Positions 1-8,423 of a DNA stretch of 64,000 nt are shown in pieces. The translations under genes were made by a program, and so were the position numbers. The notes under the pieces are model-generated. The model was not told the DNA's origin and did not search any database. It was given only the letters and a program-made list of their open reading frames with translations. The stretch lies in NCBI GenBank assembly GCA_004558115.1, contig SFDT01000022.1, positions 1 through 64,000 on the forward strand. The letters are read 5' to 3'. Position 1 is the stretch's first letter, and every line of letters begins with the position of its first letter. The DNA comes from Clostridiales bacterium (lineage in GTDB: Bacteria > Bacillota > Clostridia > Oscillospirales > Oscillospiraceae).

Positions 1-94
1 CTCTTACTTTAAAGCAAAGGGAGTTTTCTTGTCTACATCATCGCCATTAGGCTTCTTTTGAACCACTCGCCTAGCGAGTGGTTTTCTGATATGC
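1..94. other. Left edge: end of an unseen gene and a small hairpin
   Basis: Nothing complete is visible here. One forward frame is open from base 2 to a stop at 59-61, so it could be the tail of a gene lying left of the window, but about 19 codons cannot be identified. A perfect 9-bp stem (ACCACTCGC, loop CTA, GCGAGTGGT) at about 62-82 is followed by TTTTC on the plus strand. It could be the terminator of that gene or the end hairpin of an IS200/IS605-like element; neither can be settled from this edge. Confidence 0.3.
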
Positions 95-134
95 AAAAAA
101 ACAGCGTGTACCAAATCGGTACACGCTGTTTTTT
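95..134 (-). terminator. Intrinsic terminator downstream of pfp
   Basis: Perfect stem with arms AACAGCGTGTACC and GGTACACGCTGTT, loop AAATC, flanked by A-tracts on one side and T-tracts on the other. It can therefore terminate in both directions. It lies 17 bp beyond the pfp stop codon. Confidence 0.9.
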
Positions 135-151
135 CAGTAGGGAGGAGGTGC

Positions 152-1390
152 TTACTTCGCCAGGACCTTCTTTAGCTTGGCAAAGCGGGGCAGGGAATCC
201 TGCTTGGGCAGCTTGGGCTCGCCCTGGATCAGGGGCAGCACGTAGTCGACGAAGGGCTGCTCCACATTGTTGTGGGCGGCGTTGATCCACTCCAGGGGGA
301 CCTTCTTCTCGGTGTTGGCCACGTCGGTCAGGCCCAGCAGCTTCGTCTTGCAGACGTACTTGCCGTCCTCATAGGCGCGCTCAAAGCCCACCATCTTGTC
401 GGTGATGCCGGCCACGGCGTTTTCCACGGCGGCCTTGCCGGACATGTAGGACTCCTCAATATCGGTCTCAGAGGCCAGGTGGGCGCCGCAGCGCTGCAGC
501 AGGCTCAGCTCAATGCCGCGGACCTTGGCGCCGGTCTTCTCCTTGACGACATTGGCCAGCAGGGAAGCCAGGCCGCCCAGCTGGGCATGGCCGAAGCCGT
601 CGGTGGCAGAGGTCTTGGCCTCGGAAACAAAGGTGCCGTCGGCATAGTGGATGCCCTCGGAAACAGCCACCATGCAGTTGCCCTTCTCCTTGTAGATGCG
701 CTCCACGTCCGCCAGGAAGGCGTCCATGTCGAAGTCCACCTCGGGCAGATACACCAGGTCGGGACCGGCGCCGTAAGCGGTGGCCAGAGCGGCAGCGCCA
801 GCCAGCCAGCCGGCGTGACGGCCCATGATCTCGATGATGCAGACCATGCCGGTGTCATACACACGGGCGTCCTGATAGACCTCCATGCAGGAGGTGGCGA
901 TATACTTGGCGGCAGAGGCAAAGCCGGGGCAGTGGTCGGTACCGTAGAGGTCGTTGTCGATGGTCTTGGGCACGCCCATGACGCGGCACTCATAGCCCAC
1001 CTTCTGCATGTACTTGGAGATCTTGTTGCAGGTATCCATGGAGTCGTTGCCGCCGTTGTAGAAGAAGTAACGGACGTCGTACTTCTTGAAGATCTCCAGG
1101 ATGCGCTTGTAATCGGTGTCGTCCACGTCGGGATCGGCCATCTTATAACGGCAGGAGCCCAGGGCGGAGGAAGGGGTATACTTCAGCAGCTCCAGCTCGG
1201 CGGGGTCCTCCTCGGCCATATCGAACAGGCGGTCGTTCAAAACGCCCTTGATGCCGTGCTCCGCGCCCAGAACGCGGGTGATGTTGGGGTTTTTCAGGGC
1301 AGTGTCGATGACACCGTACACGCTGGCATTGATGACGGAAGTGGGGCCGCCGGACTGGCCCACGATGCATGCGCCTTTCAGTTCACTCAT
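152..1390 (-). CDS. pfp: Pyrophosphate-dependent 6-phosphofructokinase
   Basis: Cytoplasmic glycolytic enzyme that phosphorylates fructose 6-phosphate reversibly, probably with pyrophosphate. The 412-residue protein has GGNDS at 113-117 and PKTIDND at 141-147. In this superfamily an acidic or amide residue in the first motif and Lys instead of Gly in the second (ATP enzymes read GGDGS and GTIDND) mark PPi use. The Rossmann-like start GQSGGPTSVINA and the MGRHAGW sugar-binding motif at 189-195 are intact. The start ATG follows a GAGG-type ribosome site. It is transcribed divergently from fba, which uses its product fructose 1,6-bisphosphate, through a shared intergenic region. The donor assignment rests on motifs only. 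Confidence 0.93.
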   Translation of the reverse strand: MSELKGACIVGQSGGPTSVINASVYGVIDTALKNPNITRVLGAEHGIKGVLNDRLFDMAEEDPAELELLKYTPSSALGSCRYKMADPDVDDTDYKRILEIFKKYDVRYFFYNGGNDSMDTCNKISKYMQKVGYECRVMGVPKTIDNDLYGTDHCPGFASAAKYIATSCMEVYQDARVYDTGMVCIIEIMGRHAGWLAGAAALATAYGAGPDLVYLPEVDFDMDAFLADVERIYKEKGNCMVAVSEGIHYADGTFVSEAKTSATDGFGHAQLGGLASLLANVVKEKTGAKVRGIELSLLQRCGAHLASETDIEESYMSGKAAVENAVAGITDKMVGFERAYEDGKYVCKTKLLGLTDVANTEKKVPLEWINAAHNNVEQPFVDYVLPLIQGEPKLPKQDSLPRFAKLKKVLAK

Positions 1391-1514
1391 GAGAAAAAGC
1401 CTCCTCAGAATTTGTTTGGACCCTCAGGTGACAAAAAACCACACGCGAAGGCCCTTTGGCAGGGTCACGGGCGGAAAAAAGACGTATGATCTTTTGTCAA
1501 CTGAGGGCATTGCT

Positions 1515-1543
1515 ATCATATCATTGAAAAAAAGAATTGTAAA
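1515..1543 (-). promoter_or_regulatory. Sigma-A promoter for pfp
   Basis: On the minus strand TTTACA (1538-1543), a 17-bp spacer and TATGAT (1515-1520) match the vegetative consensus well. Predicted leader about 118 nt before the pfp ATG. The 312-bp pfp/fba gap (1391-1702) holds this promoter and the opposing fba promoter; I see no gene in it. Confidence 0.7.
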
Positions 1544-1546
1544 TAC

Positions 1547-1574
1547 TTGCAATTTAATTTTTCTGTGATATTAT
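1547..1574 (+). promoter_or_regulatory. Sigma-A promoter for fba
   Basis: TTGCAA (1547-1552), 16-bp spacer, TATTAT (1569-1574), with an extended -10 TG at 1566-1567. It is back to back with the pfp promoter, only 3 bp apart, so the two may be co-regulated or interfere. Predicted leader about 120 nt. Confidence 0.6.
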
Positions 1575-1702
1575 CATAGAGGAAAATCGTTTTCGTCCAT
1601 TTGAAACGTCTAATTTGCCAATCCGTTAACGAACTCTTTTACATGGGGGCGGCAAAGGGGCTTCAAACCGGGCGGGACAAATAAGAACAGGAGTGAAACA
1701 TT

Positions 1703-2671
1703 ATGGCATTGGTCACCACTACCGAAATGTTCAAGAAGGCCTACGACGGCGGTTATGCCATCGGCGCTTTCAACGTCAACAACATGGAGATCGTCCAGGG
1801 TATCACCGAGGCCGCTCAGGAGCTGAAGGCCCCCCTGATCCTCCAGGTCTCCAAGGGCGCCCGTGCCTACGCCAACCACACCTATCTGGTGAAGCTGGTG
1901 GAGGCTGCCGTTATTGAGTGCCCCGACATCCCCATCGCCCTGCACCTGGACCACGGCCCTGACTTCGAGACCTGCAAGTCCTGCATCGACGGCGGCTTCA
2001 CCTCCGTCATGATCGACGCCTCCTCCAAGCCCTTCGCCGAGAACATTGAGATCACCAAGAAGGTCGTGGAGTACGCCCATGACCACGGCGTGGTCGTCGA
2101 GGCCGAGCTGGGCACCCTGGCCGGCATCGAGGACGATGTGAAGGTCGCTGCTCACGCCGCTTCCTACACCCGCCCCGAGGAGGTCGAGGAGTTCGTTGCC
2201 AAGACCGGCTGCGACTCTCTGGCCATCGCCATCGGCACCAGCCACGGCGCTTACAAGTTCACCGCCGCTCAGTGCACCCGCAATGAGAAGGGCATCCTGG
2301 TTCCGCCTCCCCTGCGTTTCGACGTGCTGGAGGAGGTCTCCAAGCGCCTGCCCGGCTTCCCCATCGTGCTGCACGGCTCTTCCTCCGTGCCCCAGGAGTT
2401 CGTGAAGGCCATCAACGAGCACGGCGGCCAGATGCCCGACGCTGTCGGCATCCCTGAGGAGCAGCTGCGCCACGCCGCCGAGCTGTCTGTCTGCAAGATC
2501 AACATTGACTCTGACCTGCGCCTGGCCATGACCGCCACCATCCGTCAGTACTTTGATGAGCATCCCGGCGACTTTGACCCCCGCCAGTATCTGAAGCCCG
2601 CCCGTTCCGCCATCAAGGCCATGGTCGCCCACAAGATCGTGGACGTCCTGGGCTGCGACCACAAGGCCTGA
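1703..2671 (+). CDS. fba: Class II fructose-bisphosphate aldolase
   Basis: Zinc-dependent aldolase that cleaves fructose 1,6-bisphosphate to dihydroxyacetone phosphate and glyceraldehyde 3-phosphate in glycolysis. The 322 residues show the class II hallmarks: HLDHG at 81-85 (zinc histidine and catalytic Asp region), AELGTLAG near 134, GTSHGAYK at 178-185 and LHGSSS further on. Length fits the family. ATG 1703 is preceded by AGGAGTG. It stands alone between its own promoter and a strong terminator. The codon bias (CGC, CTG, AAG, GTC) looks strongly optimised, as expected for an abundant enzyme. Confidence 0.96.
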   Translation: MALVTTTEMFKKAYDGGYAIGAFNVNNMEIVQGITEAAQELKAPLILQVSKGARAYANHTYLVKLVEAAVIECPDIPIALHLDHGPDFETCKSCIDGGFTSVMIDASSKPFAENIEITKKVVEYAHDHGVVVEAELGTLAGIEDDVKVAAHAASYTRPEEVEEFVAKTGCDSLAIAIGTSHGAYKFTAAQCTRNEKGILVPPPLRFDVLEEVSKRLPGFPIVLHGSSSVPQEFVKAINEHGGQMPDAVGIPEEQLRHAAELSVCKINIDSDLRLAMTATIRQYFDEHPGDFDPRQYLKPARSAIKAMVAHKIVDVLGCDHKA

Positions 2672-2691
2672 GCCTGACACTCGCCCATGCA

Positions 2692-2727
2692 AAAAGACCG
2701 GAAACGCGAAAGCGTTTCCGGTCTTTT
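2692..2727 (+). terminator. Strong intrinsic terminator of fba
   Basis: A perfect 16-bp stem (left arm 2692-2707, right arm 2712-2727) is closed by a GAAA tetraloop. The right arm ends in TTTT. Confidence 0.95.
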
Positions 2728-2779
2728 CTCTCACCCGCCTCTTTTTGCCGCATAAACTGGTGGCAGGGGAGGGGATACC

Positions 2780-3283
2780 ATGCGCTTTTTGCAGGACTAT
2801 GACCGTCAGGCCGCCGTCCAATACGCCCACCGCTGGGCCTACGGCCGGAACCCGGCCTATTACGACTACGAGGACCTTGGCGGCGACTGCACCAACTTCG
2901 CTTCTCAGTGTGTATTTGCCGGCAGCCGCATCATGAATTTTACGCCTACCTTCGGCTGGTACTACATCGACGCCAATCAAAAGGCGCCCGCCTGGACGGG
3001 CGTGGAGTATTTCTGGAACTTTTTCACCCGCAAGGGCTTTTCCGTGGGGCCGGTGGGAGAACCTTCCTCGCTGGAGGCTATGCGGCCAGGAGATATCGTG
3101 CAGCTGAGCTTCAAGAGCGGGAGCTTTCAGCACAGTCCCGTGGTGGTGTCGGTGGGCGCGAAACCGGCGCTGGATAACGTGCTGGTGGCGGCCCACAGCT
3201 ATGACGCCGACAACCGTCCCCTGTCCACCTATGAGTTTCGGGACATCCGGTTCCTGCACATCACCGGCACCATCCGGCCCTGA
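2780..3283 (+). CDS. Amidase-domain protein (Amidase_6-like)
   Basis: A 167-residue protein resembling the putative amidase domain family (Amidase_6, an NlpC/P60-like fold) common in spore-forming Clostridia. Visible marks are YAHRWAYGRNP near residue 18, the GGDCTNFASQC segment near residue 34 with the presumed catalytic Cys, and a late His in AAHSYD. No signal peptide is seen. ATG 2780 follows GGGAGGGG. The role is probably cell-wall or spore-peptide hydrolysis, but the substrate is unknown. It is read in the same direction as the envelope protein that follows but is separated by about 80 bp. Confidence 0.8.
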   Translation: MRFLQDYDRQAAVQYAHRWAYGRNPAYYDYEDLGGDCTNFASQCVFAGSRIMNFTPTFGWYYIDANQKAPAWTGVEYFWNFFTRKGFSVGPVGEPSSLEAMRPGDIVQLSFKSGSFQHSPVVVSVGAKPALDNVLVAAHSYDADNRPLSTYEFRDIRFLHITGTIRP

Positions 3284-3364
3284 AAATTTCAAATTCTGTT
3301 CACAACTTTTCCAGCCTGCCTGCTATCATAAAAGGACAATACTGGAAAAGAAGGGATGTTTCCA

Positions 3365-5056
3365 ATGAAACGGTTCGGTTCCTGGCTGCTGGCGGCAGCT
3401 TTGGCGGTGTCATTTCTGGCGGTCCCGGCGGCTGCCGCGGACTACCGGGATGTTCCGGCGGAGGGGGCACTGGCCGGGGAGGTCCGCAAGGCGGTGGACT
3501 ACGGTCTCATGCAGGGGTACAGCGAGACCACATTCGGATACGGCGACTCCATGACCCGGGCCCAGTTCGTCACGGTGCTGCGCCGGATGATGGGCTGGAG
3601 CGGCGGCGAAGCCGGCATCACCCAGACCATGGCTTTGCCTGAGGGCCTTTCCGCCACTTACCGCGCCGCCATCGGCGCCGCCGTGCAGAACGATGTGGTG
3701 GACAGCGGAAAAGCCTTCCGCCCCAACGCACCGATCACCCGGGGGGAAATGGCGGAAATGCTGGTGCGGGCGCTGGGCCTGAAGTCCGCGGCGGAGCACC
3801 TGCATTCCTCCGCGATACCCAATTCCGACGCCTACTCCATCCTGCACGGCACCACCCCTTTCACGGACCTGCCGGAAGGGGAGGAGGGCTATATCACCGT
3901 GGCCTATACCATCGGCATGACCAAGGGCACCTCCGAGACCACCTTCAGCCCCGATCAGACCGCCACTCGGGCCCAGGCGGCGGCCATGCTGGTGCGTATC
4001 TATGAAAAGCTGCATCAGAAGACGGACTTCCTCCACGGCTTTTACGCCATTTCCTCGTACAGTCAGTTGGACTTTGCCCGGAACATGGACGCCGTCAGCG
4101 CCGGCTGGAGCCGCATGACCTGGAACGGGGAGACGGCGCTGCTGTCCACCACCAGTGCCGGCGGCAACGAATTCGCCATTCCCAGCGGATATGACAGTGT
4201 GACGGGCTATGTGGATGCCAACGGCATCGCCCTGCACCTGAACGTATTTATGGATGCCTCCGGCGGCGCCGCGGAGCTGCTGGCGTCGGAGAATGGCCGT
4301 AGCCAGGCGGTGGAGCAGATCATCCACGAGCTGACCGTTTCCTACAACGCCATCGGCAAAAATCCGTACAGCGGCGTCACCATCGACTTTGAGGGCTTGC
4401 GCAAAGGCAGCAAAAGCGATTTCACCGCCTTTTTGACGGAGCTGCGGGCAGCCCTGGACCAGCTGGGCCAATCCCTGTATGTCTGCGTGTCTCCGGTGCT
4501 GAGCAGCGGCTATTACAGCGGTGGCTGGTATGACGGCTATGACTACGCCGCCATCAGCGCCCTGGCGGACAAAGTCATTCTGATGGCCTATGACTACGAG
4601 CCCCGGGACATGAGCAGCTTTATCGGCACCACCTATCACCAAACCGCCGCCTCCGCTCCCATCGACCAGGTGTATCTGGGCTTAAAAGCCCTGACCAACG
4701 AGGTGGCCCCCGAAAAGGTGGCCCTGGGCTTTTCCTGCAAGAACGTGGCCTGGAAGATCGATGCGGACGGCAAGCTGCTCTCCGGCACGCCGGTGTATCC
4801 CTCCAATGACACCGTGTCCAAGCGCCTGGCCCAGGAGAGCACGGAATTCGGCTGGTCCCAGGAGTACCAGCAGTCCTACGCCATTTACCGCGCCGAAGAC
4901 GGCGGCCGCTACTTCCTCTGGTACCAAAATGACCGCAGTATCCAGGCGGCTCTGGACGCCGCCCGCCTGCTGGGCGTCACCGGTGTGTCCGTGTGGCGTC
5001 TGGGCACGGTGCCCATGTACAGCGGATGGAACTGGATGCGCCTGCTGGACCGCTGA
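3365..5056 (+). CDS. Secreted SLH-domain protein with a GH18-like C-terminus
   Basis: Envelope protein of about 563 residues. A signal peptide (MKRFGSWLLAAALAVS, cleavage near AAA-ADY) is followed by three S-layer homology repeats (about residues 25-75, 90-140 and 160-215), each with the TRAQ/TRGE-type motif. These repeats bind cell-wall polymer. The rest is a glycoside hydrolase family 18-like barrel with GVTIDFEGL holding the presumed catalytic Glu, then MAYDYEP and VSVWRLG, as in YaaH/YdhD-type peptidoglycan or spore hydrolases. I chose ATG 3365 over ATG 3356 because AAGAAGGG sits 9 nt upstream of 3365 but abuts 3356. A weak promoter (TATCAT at 3324-3329) may precede it. Confidence 0.85.
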   Translation: MKRFGSWLLAAALAVSFLAVPAAAADYRDVPAEGALAGEVRKAVDYGLMQGYSETTFGYGDSMTRAQFVTVLRRMMGWSGGEAGITQTMALPEGLSATYRAAIGAAVQNDVVDSGKAFRPNAPITRGEMAEMLVRALGLKSAAEHLHSSAIPNSDAYSILHGTTPFTDLPEGEEGYITVAYTIGMTKGTSETTFSPDQTATRAQAAAMLVRIYEKLHQKTDFLHGFYAISSYSQLDFARNMDAVSAGWSRMTWNGETALLSTTSAGGNEFAIPSGYDSVTGYVDANGIALHLNVFMDASGGAAELLASENGRSQAVEQIIHELTVSYNAIGKNPYSGVTIDFEGLRKGSKSDFTAFLTELRAALDQLGQSLYVCVSPVLSSGYYSGGWYDGYDYAAISALADKVILMAYDYEPRDMSSFIGTTYHQTAASAPIDQVYLGLKALTNEVAPEKVALGFSCKNVAWKIDADGKLLSGTPVYPSNDTVSKRLAQESTEFGWSQEYQQSYAIYRAEDGGRYFLWYQNDRSIQAALDAARLLGVTGVSVWRLGTVPMYSGWNWMRLLDR

Positions 5057-5100
5057 GGCAGGCAGGGAAGGGGCCTTCATAAAATTGAGACAAGCCGGCA

Positions 5101-5130
5101 AAAAGCCGCCCCAACGGGGCGGCTTTTTTA
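5101..5130. terminator. Bidirectional terminator between SLH/GH18 gene and integrase
   Basis: GCCGCCCC, loop AAC, GGGGCGGC, preceded by five A and followed by six T, so it serves both convergent genes. The integrase stop lies at its edge. Confidence 0.9.
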
Positions 5131-6147
5131 ATCCTTTTTCTCGTTTTTTCCAGTTTTTTTCACGCGTGACAAGGGATTTGCCTTTGCAGCTACCCGCAGG
5201 GATTCGTTGTCCACGTGGGTATAGATCTCAGTGGTGTTCAAATGGTCGTGGCCCAGCACTTCCTGGACGGCCCGCACATCCACACCGTTTTGCAGCATCA
5301 GCGTGGCGGCGGTGTGGCGCAGTTTGTGGGAGGAATACTGGCTGGCGTCGATGCCGGCCTCAGCCAGGCGCTTTTTCACCATGGCATGGACCGTAGAGCG
5401 GCTGATACGCTCGTTCTGAGAGGATAAAAACAGGGCGTTTTCATCCTTGCCGCGAATGGGCCGCCGGACCGCCAGATACTGGCGCAGGGCGTTCTGACAG
5501 GCATCGTTTAGGTAGATGATACGGACCTTGTTGCCCTTGCCGAGGACCCGCAAGGCCTCGCCTTGGATGTCGTTGAGGTTCAGGCCCACCAGCTCGGAGA
5601 TCCGCAGGCCGCAGTTGAGGAACAGCGTCAAAATACAGTAATCCCGCTCCTGGTTTTTGCCGTCCACGGAATCCAGCAGCTGGATGCTTTCATCCAAAGT
5701 CAGGTATTTGGGCAGGTTTTTCTTCAGCTTCGGAGAATCGATATCTTTGACAGGATTTTCACGAAGTAGGTGCATCTTATTGGTCAGGTAATTATAAAAG
5801 GACCGGATGGTGGCGATTTTCCTGGCTCTGGATGCGGAATTGAGGCCGTATTCCGGATTGCGGCTGTTTTGGTTCTGCACACGGTCCCGGCTGAGATAGG
5901 CCATGTAACCGTAGATATCCGTCAGCGTGATACTGGCCACGAAGTCCAAATCCACGTCCATGATGTCGATCTCATCCAGCTGCTTGCCCGCAAGCGCGGG
6001 GTCGCGAATTTGTTTCATGTAACGGAAGAAATTCCGCAGGTCCAGAAAGTATTCGTCGACCGTTCGTTTGGAGTGCGCTTTAACGGTCTCATGATAGGCC
6101 AGAAAATCCCGCAGGATCTCCGGTGCTTCAGTGCGGTAATCAACCAT
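5128..6147 (-). CDS. Tyrosine recombinase, XerC/XerD-like
   Basis: Site-specific tyrosine recombinase of 339 residues. An N-terminal SAM-like core-binding domain (about 1-150) precedes a catalytic domain with the Arg in GLRISELVGL, HKLRHTAA, GHDHLNTTEIYTH and the nucleophilic Tyr. Together these give the R-H-R-H-Y set. It is about 40 residues longer than the XerD at 44.6 kb, with an insert around residues 75-105. Members of this group often act as a chromosomal Xer protein in Clostridia. With no phage genes beside it, a housekeeping role is as likely as a mobile one. A long palindrome lies about 115 bp upstream. Confidence 0.88.
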   Translation of the reverse strand: MVDYRTEAPEILRDFLAYHETVKAHSKRTVDEYFLDLRNFFRYMKQIRDPALAGKQLDEIDIMDVDLDFVASITLTDIYGYMAYLSRDRVQNQNSRNPEYGLNSASRARKIATIRSFYNYLTNKMHLLRENPVKDIDSPKLKKNLPKYLTLDESIQLLDSVDGKNQERDYCILTLFLNCGLRISELVGLNLNDIQGEALRVLGKGNKVRIIYLNDACQNALRQYLAVRRPIRGKDENALFLSSQNERISRSTVHAMVKKRLAEAGIDASQYSSHKLRHTAATLMLQNGVDVRAVQEVLGHDHLNTTEIYTHVDNESLRVAAKANPLSRVKKTGKNEKKD

Positions 6148-6260
6148 AGATTATTGATACGGAAATACACAGCCGCAGCGGTCCAGGAACCTGTCCGAGG
6201 CCTGGCAAAACCGCTGGAAACGGCCAAATCCCCGAGGGAGGCTGTTTTCTTCTCCCCTAA

Positions 6261-6288
6261 ATTGAACAAAATTTTTATTTTGTTCAAT
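6261..6288. promoter_or_regulatory. Perfect palindrome upstream of the integrase (possible operator)
   Basis: ATTGAACAAAAT (6261-6272), TTTT, ATTTTGTTCAAT (6277-6288): 12-bp perfect arms in a GC-rich neighbourhood. Read on the minus strand it contains TTGAAC as a possible -35. Its lack of GC pairs makes a terminator unlikely, and an operator is the better guess. An 11-bp half-site copy recurs at 33728-33738. Confidence 0.5.
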
Positions 6289-6358
6289 CGTGCGTATCCC
6301 CGCAAAGCCTCCTTCCCCGGACTTTGCTCATGAATAACATTTTATTTTGAAATCAAGT

Positions 6359-6812
6359 TTAGTATTTGCTGCTCCTCAATAGACTTCGTGTGCTGGCCTC
6401 ATTGTGACTGCTGTCATCCAGTTCAATGATGTACCGCGCAACCAGTTTTTCATCAGCTAGTACAAAATCCACATGCTTTGCCTGAATTTTATATAAAAAT
6501 GTCTTGTATTTTGGGTTATCTTTAATTGGTTCTACTAAATCAAACAGCCTTACTTTTGCAAATACTGTATATCCACGCTGTTCAACAATATTCTTCAGTT
6601 TTTTATATGCATCCTTTTCATTATAACATAACTGAAAAGCCACTTTTTTGATATGCTTTTCGAATTTCATCATATTTGACTGCTTCATTCAAATTGTTTT
6701 CTTGTTGTTTGCCATATGCTTTGTTTTGCCGTTGTTTCCAAATCAGATAACATATAGCCGCTAAGAACCCAAGATAACCGATGTATGTCATTCCATGCAG
6801 CGTATCCATCAT
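6359..6812 (-). pseudogene. Broken membrane-anchored DUF2726 protein
   Basis: Two minus-strand frames overlap at 6621-6688. The upstream one (6812-6621, 63 aa) has a membrane segment (YIGYLGFLAAICYLIW) and a basic linker. The downstream one (6688-6359, 109 aa) has the DUF2726 core, with VFAKVRLFDLVEP, KIQAKHVDFVLAD and IELDDSSHN. Intact DUF2726 proteins are usually one chain with an N-terminal anchor, so a frameshift in the overlap is likely. The C-terminus also ends abruptly just after the SHN motif. The stretch is far AT-richer than its surroundings, suggesting acquired DNA. It could alternatively be two small functional genes. Confidence 0.6.
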
Positions 6813-6903
6813 TTTCTCCTTTATCTATGCCGCGTGCAGCCTTCAGATAAGCCTAAATATTCATAAAATCCACCGGTTCGGGTCAACCTAACGGCAACAA
6901 CCT

Positions 6904-7155
6904 ATGAAACGGATGATGCTCATGAGCCTGATCCCGTGCACCAGCAAATGCGTTTATCAGCAGGACGGCGTCTGCACACTGGACAGCGCCGCCGCGGCAG
7001 GCGTGCCGTCCCTGGGCGGCGCCTGCGTTCATTTCATTCCGGCTGCCGCAAAGCGGCTCGGATCGCCTCACCGATATTCCGAACCGGGATCAGCCGCAGC
7101 CCCTCCGGCGGCCGAAGACTGTCCGCCCGGTGCGCCGGGACCACACACTTCGTAA
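6904..7155 (+). CDS. Small cysteine-rich protein
   Basis: An 83-residue frame whose first 45 residues look real: IPCTSKCVYQQDGVCTLD followed by GGACVHFIP, with spaced cysteines like the short Cys-rich proteins widespread in Clostridia (function unknown, possibly metal binding). The last 40 residues lie antisense to the end of radA and are proline/alanine-rich, so a readthrough tail after loss of an earlier stop is possible. No good ribosome site precedes ATG 6904; the Met codons at 6913, 6916 and 6922 are alternatives. Confidence 0.45.
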   Translation: MKRMMLMSLIPCTSKCVYQQDGVCTLDSAAAAGVPSLGGACVHFIPAAAKRLGSPHRYSEPGSAAAPPAAEDCPPGAPGPHTS

Positions 7156-8413
7156 AGCCCAGCCGGCGGACCTCGGAAATGCGCTGGGCCAGCTGGTTCA
7201 CCGTCCGCAGCTCGCCGGTGAGGCCCACTTCCCCGATGGCCACCAAATCACGGGGCACCGGCCGGTCCAGATAGCTGGAAGCCAGCGCCACCACGGCGGC
7301 CAGGTCGGCGGCTGGCTCGTCCAGCCACAGGCCGCCGATGATATTGAGGTATGCGTCACATGCGGACACTTTCAGTCCACCACGTTTTTCCAATACAGCC
7401 AGCAGCATGGCGGCCCGGTTATAGTCAAAACCGTTGCTGGTACGGCGGGGATTGCCGCCGGCGGAGGTCACCACCAGAGCCTGGATCTCCGCCAGGACAG
7501 GCCGCATCCCCTCCATGACGCAGGTGACGCAGGTGCCCGGCGCATCGTCCGGCCGGCCGGACAGCAGCATTTCCGAGGGGTTCTCCACCTCCGCCAAGCC
7601 CTCGTCCCGCATCTCAAACACGCCGATCTCATTGGTGGCGCCGAAGCGGTTTTTGGCTGCCCGCAGAATGCGGTAGGATGTGTGCTGGTCCCCCTCAAAA
7701 TACAGCACGCAGTCCACCATGTGCTCCAGTACCTTCGGCCCGGCGATGGAGCCTTCCTTGTTCACGTGGCCGATGACGAACACCGTGATGCCCTGGCCCT
7801 TCGCCAGCTGCATGAGGGCCAGTGTGCAGTCCTTCACCTGGCTGACACTGCCCGCCGGGGAATCCAGCGCATCGTTGTACAGCGTCTGGATGGAGTCCAC
7901 GATGAGCACATCCGGCTTTTCCGCCGCCACGGATTCCAGCAGGTCTCCCAGACTGGTCTCCGAGATGACGTAAAGGCTGGCGCTGTCCACATGCAGCCGC
8001 CGTGCCCGCAGCTTCAGCTGATGCTCCGATTCCTCACCGGATACATACAAAACCTTGGAAAACTCGCACAATTTACTGCAAATTTGCAGCATCAGCGTGG
8101 ACTTTCCGATGCCGGGAGCGCCGCCCACCAGCACCAGCGAGCCCTTGACGGCGCCGCCGCCCAGCACCCGGTCCAGCTCCCCCATTCCCGTGGGAAAGCG
8201 GATCTCCTCGTCCGCCTGCAATTCCGTCACCGGGCAGGCCCGGCGGACAGAGATGCCGCCGCAGGCGGTCCGGCCCACGGCCTTGGAGGCGCTTTTTGGT
8301 ACCTCCGGCTGCTCCACAATGGTGTTCCAGGCGCCGCAGGCGGGGCACTTCCCCGCCCACTTCGGCGTCTCGTTCCCGCACTCCGTGCAGTAAAACATGG
8401 TCTTTTGTTTCAT
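7034..8413 (-). CDS. radA: DNA repair protein RadA (Sms)
   Basis: RecA-like ATPase that drives branch migration in homologous recombination repair and transformation. The 459 residues contain, in order, an N-terminal C4 zinc finger (CTECG...CPACG), a Walker A GGAPGIGKST, Walker B LIVDSIQT, the RadA-specific KNRFG motif and a C-terminal Lon-protease-like domain with GGLWLDEPAADLA. ATG 8413 has GAGGGACG upstream. It is cotranscribed with cwlD (10-bp gap). Its 3' end overlaps the convergent small Cys-rich frame. Confidence 0.96.
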   Translation of the reverse strand: MKQKTMFYCTECGNETPKWAGKCPACGAWNTIVEQPEVPKSASKAVGRTACGGISVRRACPVTELQADEEIRFPTGMGELDRVLGGGAVKGSLVLVGGAPGIGKSTLMLQICSKLCEFSKVLYVSGEESEHQLKLRARRLHVDSASLYVISETSLGDLLESVAAEKPDVLIVDSIQTLYNDALDSPAGSVSQVKDCTLALMQLAKGQGITVFVIGHVNKEGSIAGPKVLEHMVDCVLYFEGDQHTSYRILRAAKNRFGATNEIGVFEMRDEGLAEVENPSEMLLSGRPDDAPGTCVTCVMEGMRPVLAEIQALVVTSAGGNPRRTSNGFDYNRAAMLLAVLEKRGGLKVSACDAYLNIIGGLWLDEPAADLAAVVALASSYLDRPVPRDLVAIGEVGLTGELRTVNQLAQRISEVRRLGFTKCVVPAHRADSLRPPEGLRLIPVRNIGEAIRAALRQPE

Positions 8414-8423
8414 ATCGTCCCTC

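Noticed and set aside
62..87. Possible IS200/IS605 end hairpin at the left edge
   Set aside because: Only a 9-bp stem is visible and no transposase lies in the window; a plain terminator explains it.
272..1489. Long plus-strand frame opposite pfp
   Set aside because: Antisense shadow of a highly conserved enzyme. GC-rich codon use leaves reverse frames open throughout this window (also opposite murD, glmM, ruvB, spoIID-like, tyrS and others).
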